From NCBI GenBank assembly GCA_029555885.1, contig JAKPQT010000245.1, forward strand, positions 1 through 5,799: a stretch of 5,799 nt of DNA, read 5' to 3'. The first letter of the stretch is position 1. Every line of letters begins with the position of its first letter. The notes under the pieces are model-generated. The model did not search any database and had not been told where the DNA came from. It saw only the letters and a list, made by a program, of their open reading frames with translations. This DNA is from Chloroflexota bacterium (GTDB taxonomy: Bacteria > Chloroflexota > Anaerolineae > CG2-30-64-16). Shown here piece after piece: positions 1 to 4,442 of the stretch. Position numbers and translations under genes: made by a program.

Positions 1-21
1 GGCTGATTTGATTCTGCTGGT

Positions 22-27
22 AGGTGG
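22..27 (+). promoter_or_regulatory. Ribosome binding site deciding the initiator start
   Basis: AGGTGG lies four bases before the ATG at 32. An in-frame TTG at position 8 would add eight residues (MILLVGGT), but it has almost no visible upstream sequence and this site would then fall inside the coding region. The residues from MAKHW onward match the usual beginning of phage replisome-organiser proteins, so ATG 32 is preferred. Confidence 0.55.
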
Positions 28-31
28 AACG

Positions 32-1084
32 ATGGCAAAGCACTGGACGAAGATCAGGTCGGATGTCGTCACGAGCACGAGGATGGCCGCGCTGTTGGAC
101 GCCCGGGGACCGGCCTATGGCCTCTATATCCAGGCCAAGGCTGTCTGTGACGACTATGGGCGCCTGCCGGCAGAGCCCAGGAAGTTCAAGGCGCTCGCCG
201 CGCCCATGAGTGAGTTGTCGGTCAACGAGGTCGCAGACGCGCTCGACCTCATGGAGCAGATCGGCGTCACTCGGCGCTACCAGGTGGACGGCGAGACGTA
301 CATGGAGATCGCGGCGTACAACGAGATCGAGGACACGTACTGGCTCAACGTGGGCCGCCCAGAGTACCCGGCGCCACCAGACTGGACACCTCCGGCCACG
401 CTCATCGAGTTCCTCGCGAGAAATCTCGGCAAGTCTGGCATCTTCGCAGAGCGGTACGGGATGACCGACGCTCAGGCCAACGCGCTCACGGCGAACCACA
501 TGCAGCGCACCTGCAAAGCACCTGCAGCGCAGGCGGGTAGTACCTGTAGCGCACCTGCAAAGCACCTGCGCCGCAGATGCGCCGCCAAGACAGAGTCAGA
601 GACAGAGTCAGAGACAGAGGAGGACGGCCTTTCGCGCGCACGCGCGCGAGGCGGCCCCCGCACGGCCCCCCCTGCTCTTTCTGAGCAGGAGCACGGCGAC
701 GGCGCACGGCCTACGGCCCTGGCCCACCAAGTGCGCTCTGCCGCCCGCAGCTTCTACGGCACGACCGAGCCGCCCGGCGGGTGGGAGCGGTACGAGCAGC
801 AGATGGCCGAGCAACTGGCCATCGCCGGCGACCGGCTGACGCCGCAGGACGTGGCCGCGGCCTTCGACATCGAGAGCCCCCTGCGGCCACGACCGGGCGA
901 GTGGGCCGACAAGTTCCTGTGCCGGCTCATCGCCGAGCGCGAGCGCGCATCTCCCGAGCAGGACGACGCCGAGATCGAGACCGGACGGAAGCGGGCGGCC
1001 CTGGGCCTGCAACTGGAGCGGGCGCACCAGGCCGGGGATGAAGAGATGATCCGCAGCATCGAGGAGCGACTGGCAGCCCTATGA
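32..1084 (+). CDS. Phage replication initiator / replisome organiser-like protein
   Basis: This 350-residue protein probably binds the phage origin and recruits the helicase encoded next. Residues about 1-110 (MAKHWTKIRSD, then GPAYGLYIQAKAVCDDYGRLPAEP, then a short helix-rich part ending YMEIAAYNEIED) follow the pattern of the winged-helix N-terminal domain of phage replisome organisers: a W-x-K opening, a D/YGRLP turn, and 'G-V-x-x-Y-x-V-D-G-x-x-Y' near the end. Residues about 150-225 are a low-complexity linker. It includes an 11-residue repeat with cysteines 161, 172 and 183 and a TESE acidic repeat, both encoded by DNA repeats described separately. Residues about 230-350 form a charged helical C-terminal region that could contact the helicase. 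The stop overlaps the helicase start by four bases, implying translational coupling. No loader ATPase motif is visible. The family assignment rests on pattern and context, not on a catalytic motif. Confidence 0.72.
   Translation: MAKHWTKIRSDVVTSTRMAALLDARGPAYGLYIQAKAVCDDYGRLPAEPRKFKALAAPMSELSVNEVADALDLMEQIGVTRRYQVDGETYMEIAAYNEIEDTYWLNVGRPEYPAPPDWTPPATLIEFLARNLGKSGIFAERYGMTDAQANALTANHMQRTCKAPAAQAGSTCSAPAKHLRRRCAAKTESETESETEEDGLSRARARGGPRTAPPALSEQEHGDGARPTALAHQVRSAARSFYGTTEPPGGWERYEQQMAEQLAIAGDRLTPQDVAAAFDIESPLRPRPGEWADKFLCRLIAERERASPEQDDAEIETGRKRAALGLQLERAHQAGDEEMIRSIEERLAAL
496..583 (+). repeat. Tandem 11-bp iteron array (candidate phage origin)
   Basis: Eight consecutive 11-bp units start at 496, 507, 518, 529, 540, 551, 562 and 573. 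Units 2 and 6 are identical (GCACCTGCAAA). Unit 3 is GCACCTGCAGC, unit 5 GTACCTGTAGC and unit 7 GCACCTGCGCC. Unit 1 (CCACATGCAGC), unit 4 (GCAGGCGGGTA) and unit 8 (GCAGATGCGCC) are degenerate. The ACCTG core recurs at 509, 520, 542, 553 and 564, always in an 11-base register. Eleven is not a multiple of three, so successive units are read in different frames, which points to selection on DNA rather than protein. The spacing is close to one helical turn, so a bound protein would sit on one face of the helix. Origin function is inferred from the position inside an initiator-like gene, as in lambda O. Confidence 0.8.
589..624 (+). repeat. 12-bp purine-rich tandem repeat, candidate unwinding element
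   Basis: GACAGAGTCAGA occurs twice in tandem (589-600, 601-612) and is followed by a diverged third copy, GACAGAGGAGGA (613-624). It encodes the acidic TESETESETEE stretch in the initiator linker. The segment is about 80% purine on the + strand and about half A/T, clearly less GC-rich than its surroundings. It begins six bases after the 11-bp iterons. In lambda ori a purine-strand, A/T-rich segment likewise follows the O-binding iterons and melts first. A purely protein-level explanation (an acidic Ser/Thr-Glu spacer) is also possible. Confidence 0.7.
632..649. repeat. CG-alternating palindrome (Z-DNA / cruciform-prone)
   Basis: TCGCGCGC and GCGCGCGA form a perfect 8-bp inverted repeat around a two-base centre. 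Positions 633-648 are sixteen bases of unbroken pyrimidine-purine alternation, the classic Z-forming pattern. GGCC at 626-629 and 653-656 could extend the hairpin beyond a small internal loop. It encodes SRARARG in the initiator linker. Confidence 0.6.
671..689. repeat. 7-bp hairpin inside the initiator gene
   Basis: CCTGCTC (671-677) and GAGCAGG (683-689) are perfectly complementary around a five-base TTTCT loop. The hairpin lies about 20 bases beyond the CG palindrome, so the candidate origin segment runs iterons, purine repeat, palindrome, hairpin within about 200 bases. It could be a structured origin element or an accidental RNA hairpin. There is no T tract, so it is not an intrinsic terminator. 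Confidence 0.5.
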
Positions 1085-2448
1085 GCGCAGAGCGGCAGAC
1101 ACACCCAGCCTCACAGGAGCGCGTGCCCCCCCGCGACTTCGACGCTGAGCAGGCGGTACTGGGCTCGATGCTGCTCGAACCAGGCGCCGCGGCCCGGGCT
1201 CTGGCCATCGTCGGGCCGGATGATTTCTATTGGGAAGACCACCAGATCATTGCGCGGGCGATCAAGGCCTGCCGCGCGCAGAACCAGCCGGTGGATCTCG
1301 TCACCGTCGGCGGCGAGTTGCGACGTCAGAACCTGCTGGAGCGCGTCGGCGGCGGCACGTACCTGACGGCCCTGATTGCCCAGGTCCCCACGGCGGCGCA
1401 TGTGGTGCGCTACGCGACACGGGTGGCGGAGACGAGCTATAGCCGGTCGTGTCTCACGATGCTGGGCGAGCTGCAGGAGTTGGCCTTCTCTGACCCGGCG
1501 GACCCGCTGGAGATCACGAACGAGATGGTCTGCCGGGCGACGACGTTGGCCAACCGACGGGTCTCGCCGGAGTCGGGATTGCGCACGTGGGCCGACGCGA
1601 AGACGGAGATCGTCGCCATGGCGGAAGCAGCGGCGGCGGGCCGCAGGGAACTATCGGCGCAGCGCCTGGGCATTGACGGGCTGGACCGGCTGCTGGTGCC
1701 GTTGGACCAACACCGCCTCGTGCTCGTCAAGGGCGGAACGGGATCGGGCAAGTCGCACGTGCTGGTCAACGCGACGATGGCCACGGCGGTGGAACTGGCG
1801 GCGCGGCACGACGGCCGGCGGATCTGCGTCTTCTCCACCGAGCAGCCGGGCATGTACGCTGTGCGCGGACTGGCGTGGCTGTCGGGCGTGGACAGCTTGG
1901 AGATCGTCAACGGCTACAACGGCGAACGCAACCCCGAGCAGAGGGAGAACCTGCGGGCGTTCGCCGAGGCGATGGCCGAGCAACTGCCCATCAGCATCGA
2001 GGAGGGCGAGGTCACCGAGGACCGCATCGAGGCGGACCTACACCGCCATGCCGCGCAGTACGGGATCGCGATGGTCGTCCTGGACTACTGGCAGGAGATC
2101 GCGGTGCGCCCCAACCGGACACGAGTGGAGGAGTTCTTCCGCCTAGCCCAGCGCATGAAGCACTTGGCCCAGGACGTGTACCGGGTGCCGTTCCTGATTG
2201 CGAGCCAGGTCACGTTCAACCAGGGCAGCCGCGTGTGGCAGGCGGCCGAGAGCCAGCAGATCGAGCGGGCGGCCACGCTGGTGATGCGCCTGGACCGGGA
2301 CAAGCAGCGGCGCGAGCAGTACACGCTGCACTGCGAGAAGACGCGCCTGGGGCTGGAGTTCGGGTCGGTGCCGGTGCACATGGACAAGGCCCATAGCCGG
2401 GTGCACCTGCTCGACGATCACCGGCCGCCGGAAGAGCGGGTCGCATAG
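1081..2448 (+). CDS. dnaB: DnaB-family replicative DNA helicase
   Basis: This 455-residue protein is an ATP-driven hexameric helicase that would unwind the phage fork, and its length is near the usual DnaB size. Residues about 15-125 are the helical DnaB N-terminal domain, opening with the typical VPPRDFDAEQAVLGSMLL and containing DDFYWEDHQIIARAI. A linker follows, and then a RecA-type motor domain from about residue 195. Walker A is GGTGSGKS at 218-225 (Lys224). E254 in FSTEQ corresponds to the catalytic glutamate of the SLE motif. Walker B is MVVLDYWQ with Asp335. Lys420 and Arg422 (KTR) match the K-x-R arginine-finger pair of DnaB. The P-loop is not the family's usual ARPxMGKT. No intein or frameshift is seen. 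Its ATG overlaps the initiator stop in ATGA. The nearest purine-rich site (GAGGAG, 1061-1066) is 14 bases away, so translation probably depends on coupling. Confidence 0.93.
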   Translation: MSAERQTHPASQERVPPRDFDAEQAVLGSMLLEPGAAARALAIVGPDDFYWEDHQIIARAIKACRAQNQPVDLVTVGGELRRQNLLERVGGGTYLTALIAQVPTAAHVVRYATRVAETSYSRSCLTMLGELQELAFSDPADPLEITNEMVCRATTLANRRVSPESGLRTWADAKTEIVAMAEAAAAGRRELSAQRLGIDGLDRLLVPLDQHRLVLVKGGTGSGKSHVLVNATMATAVELAARHDGRRICVFSTEQPGMYAVRGLAWLSGVDSLEIVNGYNGERNPEQRENLRAFAEAMAEQLPISIEEGEVTEDRIEADLHRHAAQYGIAMVVLDYWQEIAVRPNRTRVEEFFRLAQRMKHLAQDVYRVPFLIASQVTFNQGSRVWQAAESQQIERAATLVMRLDRDKQRREQYTLHCEKTRLGLEFGSVPVHMDKAHSRVHLLDDHRPPEERVA

Positions 2449-2460
2449 ACAACGGAGCAC

Positions 2461-2495
2461 GCCGGCAGGGGCCCGCGAGGACGCCCCGGGCCGGC
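2461..2495 (+). promoter_or_regulatory. GC-rich hairpin ahead of the resolvase gene
   Basis: GCCGGC-A-GGGGC (2461-2472) pairs with GCCCC-GG-GCCGGC (2483-2495) as 6 bp plus 5 bp around a small internal loop, closing a ten-base loop. It fills most of the 61-base gap after the helicase stop and ends three bases before the AAGGAG ribosome site at 2499-2504. No T run follows, so it is not an intrinsic terminator. It could be an mRNA processing or stability element, or could modulate resolvase translation. Confidence 0.5.
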
Positions 2496-2509
2496 GAGAA
2501 GGAGCAGGC

Positions 2510-3061
2510 ATGGCGAACATAGGCCGCATTCTGACGCTGGACATCTCCCTGGTCGCGACGGGCTGGGCGGCGGTGCTGCCCGGCGACGCGCCGGAGCCGC
2601 TCGTGACATTCGGCTGCATTATCACGAAGCCCGACCGGAGGGAGCGGCTGAAGGGGGCCGACGACATCAACCGCGTCTCGTCCATGGTCCGGCAGTTGCG
2701 GGACATCATCGCGGAATGGCAGCCCGGGCTCATCATCGGCGAGTTGCCATACGGTTCGCAGTCGGCCACCTCAGCCAAGGCCCATGGCATCTGTCTGGGT
2801 GTCATGGGGGCGCTCCGCGTGCACCACGAACTGCCCTGCCAGTGGGTGACGCCCCAGGCGAGTAAGAAGGCCGTGGTTGGCCGCAAGGACGCGAGCAAGG
2901 AGCAGGTGCAGGCTGTCGTGTTGCAGTTGTGGCCGGAGATTGCCAGGGCCAAGAACGCCCACCTGGAGCACATCGCCGACGCCATGGCGGCCCTGGTGGC
3001 GGCGCGGGAGACGGACCTGTACCGCATGGTCGCACAGCAGCGTCGCATCGTGGACGGGTAG
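2510..3061 (+). CDS. ruvC: RuvC-like Holliday junction resolvase
   Basis: This 183-residue protein is an RNase H-fold endonuclease expected to cut four-way and other branched DNA made during phage replication and recombination. Visible hallmarks, in order: ILTLDISLVATGWA with Asp11 as the first catalytic acid; GLIIGELPYG with Glu78; the SAKAHGICLGVMGAL helix; and ASKKAVVGRKDASKEQVQ, matching the RuvC K-x-x-V-x-G signature. HIADAMAAL follows with His154 and Asp157, equivalent to the final pair. Histidine in the third position is also found in some bacterial RuvC enzymes, such as that of Thermus, where E. coli has Asp. The length and motif spacing agree with RuvC, so it looks active. AAGGAG five bases before the ATG gives a strong start. 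Clearing branches before headful or cos packaging is the likely role; that last step is inference from context. Confidence 0.9.
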   Translation: MANIGRILTLDISLVATGWAAVLPGDAPEPLVTFGCIITKPDRRERLKGADDINRVSSMVRQLRDIIAEWQPGLIIGELPYGSQSATSAKAHGICLGVMGALRVHHELPCQWVTPQASKKAVVGRKDASKEQVQAVVLQLWPEIARAKNAHLEHIADAMAALVAARETDLYRMVAQQRRIVDG

Positions 3062-3101
3062 CCGGGCGAGCAGGCAGCGTAAGCACCTCCGGGAGGCAAC
3101 C

Positions 3102-3569
3102 ATGGCAGACGACACGCATCGCAGCAACCGCAGACCCCAGCACGAGCCCCGCGTCTACGTCACCGGACAGATCCAGGTGGCGCCCAACGAGCGGCACCCG
3201 GAGGACCGCGAGCCCTGCCCGCAGGCACAGGCCGCCAGGGTCGCCTCGTCTTTCTACGGGGGCAAGATCACAACCCACCGGCAGGACTGGCGCTCCGTCA
3301 AGTGCCCGGCCTACCGCACGCTCGGCAACGCCATCTACCACCTCGAAGCCATCATGCGCGGCGAGGAGGAGCTGGCAGGCGGTGGCGACGGGAACGTGGC
3401 CCTGCCGATGAGCACCAGCGAGTTCGCGGCCTGCCGGCGCGGGGCCTGTCTGCGGGTGCTGTCGGCGCTGGAGGAGAGCCTGCAGGCGGCGCGGGACTTC
3501 GACCCGAGGAATGGCGACGACCTAGAACTCGTGGTGGTGCGGGTGCGGAGACATGAGATTGGGGCTTGA
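3102..3569 (+). CDS. Hypothetical phage protein, 155 residues
   Basis: I do not recognise a family. The start is ATG 3102, supported by GGGAGG five bases upstream; the frame stays open further upstream, but that part overlaps the resolvase gene. The N-terminus (residues 1-45) is polar, basic and proline-rich and looks disordered. Residues 46-90 (ARVASSFYGGKITTHRQDW ... YRTLGNAIYHLEAIM) are probably folded, and 105-135 form an amphipathic helix pair (CRRGACLRVLSALEESLQAA). The final part, LELVVVRVRR, is likely a beta strand. Four cysteines (39, 68, 111, 116) are not spaced as an obvious zinc site. No signal peptide or membrane segment is seen. Its place after the helicase and resolvase suggests an accessory DNA-metabolism role, but nothing in the sequence proves one. 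The stop codon lies within the TTGACA box of the next promoter. Confidence 0.8.
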   Translation: MADDTHRSNRRPQHEPRVYVTGQIQVAPNERHPEDREPCPQAQAARVASSFYGGKITTHRQDWRSVKCPAYRTLGNAIYHLEAIMRGEEELAGGGDGNVALPMSTSEFAACRRGACLRVLSALEESLQAARDFDPRNGDDLELVVVRVRRHEIGA

Positions 3570-3593
3570 CAAGCGCCGCCGGTCTCGTGTACT
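3566..3593 (+). promoter_or_regulatory. Sigma70-type promoter at the module boundary
   Basis: A perfect TTGACA -35 box (3566-3571) is followed after 16 bases by TGTACT (3588-3593, four of six matches to TATAAT). TACTGT at 3590-3595 with an 18-base spacer is the alternative. Initiation would fall near 3599-3602. The -35 box shares bases with the TGA stop of the preceding gene. It is the best promoter candidate found in the window and sits where the replication genes end and the packaging genes begin. Confidence 0.6.
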
Positions 3594-3599
3594 GTGCGG

Positions 3600-3672
3600 G
3601 CACCAGCACCACCATTCGCACCACAACAGGTCTGACAGCCAATCGAGCCCCGCCCTCACCGGCGGGGCTTTT
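3600..3672 (+). ncRNA. Candidate short leader or small RNA between promoter and terminator
   Basis: A transcript from the promoter above to the terminator at 3646-3672 would be about 70-75 nucleotides. Its 5' half is C/A-rich, poor in G and apparently unstructured, with GCACCA at 3600, 3606 and 3618, and its 3' half is the terminator hairpin. It could be a stand-alone phage small RNA, or an attenuated leader through which transcription continues into the packaging genes under antitermination. The low-G, C-rich stretch could also serve as a Rho or antiterminator loading site. The exact start is inferred from promoter spacing. Confidence 0.35.
3646..3672 (+). terminator. Intrinsic terminator
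   Basis: AGCCCCGCC (3646-3654) and GGCGGGGCT (3661-3669) form a perfect 9-bp stem around the six-base loop CTCACC. Together with the last stem base they are followed by a run of four T (3669-3672). It would end + strand transcripts from the replication genes or from the promoter at 3566. The opposite strand lacks a T run after the stem, so it looks one-directional. It lies only 20 bases ahead of the zinc-finger gene. Confidence 0.82.
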
Positions 3673-3692
3673 CCGATTCAGGGAGACATGCC

Positions 3693-3932
3693 ATGTCAAC
3701 CTTCGCGCGGAGCCTGCCGGCCGACCAGGCCAATAATGCAGCCACTCTCCCTGCACGGGCCGCAGCCTCGGCAGGCTCCGCGCCGAGCACGCCCTTCGCC
3801 GGGCAAGCCTGCCCGCGCTGCAACGGCAGCGGCCACGCCAGGAGCGGCGTCTGCCGGCGGTGTCAGGGGGAGGGTTGGCTGGTGACGCGGAGGGAGCGGT
3901 TTCGGCAGGCGCTGTTGGCGATTGACGGGTGA
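3693..3932 (+). CDS. Small DnaJ-type zinc-finger protein
   Basis: This 79-residue protein has a disordered Ala/Ser/Pro-rich N-terminal third and then a compact double motif, CPRCNGSG (40-47) and CRRCQGEG (54-61). It thus carries two CxxCxGxG repeats (Cys40, 43, 54, 57), as in the DnaJ cysteine-rich domain, where such a set of four binds one zinc ion. A basic helix (RRERFRQALLA) ends the protein. There is no J domain, so it is not a DnaJ chaperone; small phage proteins of this type are usually of unknown function and may bind nucleic acid or protein. GGGAG (3681-3685) seven bases before the ATG supports the start. A competing frame from 3553 to 3885 is judged a shadow. The next gene starts six bases after its stop. 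Confidence 0.78.
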   Translation: MSTFARSLPADQANNAATLPARAAASAGSAPSTPFAGQACPRCNGSGHARSGVCRRCQGEGWLVTRRERFRQALLAIDG

Positions 3933-3938
3933 CGACCG

Positions 3939-4442
3939 ATGGGACAGAAGTGCGGCGCCAAGCTGCGAAGCGGGGGCCGGTGTGGGCAGGCCGCCGGCCA
4001 TCGCACCGACCATCCGGGCACCGGGGCTTGCTGGCTGCATGGTGGGTGCTCGGTCTTCCCCTCGGGACCGGCGAACCCGAACTACAAGCACGGCCTATAC
4101 AGCAAGTACCGCAGCCCCGAGGAGGTCGCGGAGTTCGAGGTGTGGCGTGCCGGCAGTGGCACGCAGCATGACCAGCTATCGGCTGACGACGAGTTTCTGC
4201 TGTTCCGGCTGGAGCGGCGCATCGCGCAGAGCGGTGCCGGCGAGAAGCCGCTGACGACGCTGGAGGAGGCCGAGCTGCTGGAGCGGATCACGAAGATCCG
4301 CCTCAACGCGCAGAAGCTGCGGGGCGGGGAGAAGCCGGCGGAAGTCAATGTCAACCTCAATGCCCGCGAAGACCTCCTTGGCCGTCTCGCTGGCATCGCT
4401 GCCCGACGCCGAGCGGGCGGAGGCGCTGGCGGGACTGAGTGA
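3939..4442 (+). CDS. HGG-motif zinc protein, probable small terminase subunit
   Basis: This 167-residue protein begins with a compact Cys/His module: KCGAKLRSGGRCGQAAG, then CWLHGG (Cys5, Cys15, Cys31, His34), then NPNYKHGLYSK (47-56). The order C...C...CxxHGG...N-x-KHGxYSK is a recurrent phage and prophage pattern, commonly found just upstream of large terminase genes. Residues 60-130 are helical and charged (EEVAEFEVWR, DDEFLLFRLERRI, TLEEAELLERITKIRLNAQKLRGGE), which would suit oligomerisation and partner binding by a small terminase. A Gly/Ala/Arg-rich tail (150-167) follows. Position and architecture favour a packaging-recognition role, but no direct catalytic or helix-turn-helix signature proves it. 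The start at 3939 has a modest GGGTGA site six bases upstream, overlapping the previous stop. The last 95 bases also encode the large terminase N-terminus in another frame. Confidence 0.75.
   Translation: MGQKCGAKLRSGGRCGQAAGHRTDHPGTGACWLHGGCSVFPSGPANPNYKHGLYSKYRSPEEVAEFEVWRAGSGTQHDQLSADDEFLLFRLERRIAQSGAGEKPLTTLEEAELLERITKIRLNAQKLRGGEKPAEVNVNLNAREDLLGRLAGIAARRRAGGGAGGTE

Noticed and set aside
8..31. TTG at position 8 as the start of the initiator gene.
   Set aside because: ATG 32 has an AGGTGG site and begins the conserved MAKHW segment; the extra residues look like read-through of the ribosome site.
496..583. The short 11-bp repeats as a CRISPR array.
   Set aside because: The units are contiguous with no spacers, far too short, and lie inside an open reading frame.
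486..1104. Several long minus-strand open frames opposite the initiator and helicase genes.
   Set aside because: They are antisense shadows of GC-rich coding sequence, with arginine/alanine/serine-heavy composition and no family motif.
1376..2146. A 256-codon plus-strand frame inside the helicase gene.
   Set aside because: Its product is dominated by Arg, Trp, Ser and Thr, as expected from frame-shifted GC-rich DNA, and the true frame carries every DnaB motif.
2403..2410. A lone GCACCTGC copy near the end of the helicase gene as an extra iteron.
   Set aside because: It is a single eight-base match without neighbours in the 11-base register, and it encodes the ordinary VHLL segment of the helicase.
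3800..3815. A 6-bp hairpin (CGGGCA / TGCCCG, four-base loop) in the zinc-finger gene.
   Set aside because: It is short, inside coding sequence, has no T run and has no neighbouring signal; it is expected by chance at this GC content.
3553..3885. A 110-codon frame containing a histidine-rich run (HQHHHSHHN) just before the terminator, resembling a histidine leader peptide of an attenuator.
   Set aside because: Its ATG lies upstream of the likely transcription start and has a purine site only two bases away, no start codon follows the promoter in that frame, no histidine gene follows, and it runs through the terminator. The histidines come from CAC-type codons in the C/A-rich spacer.
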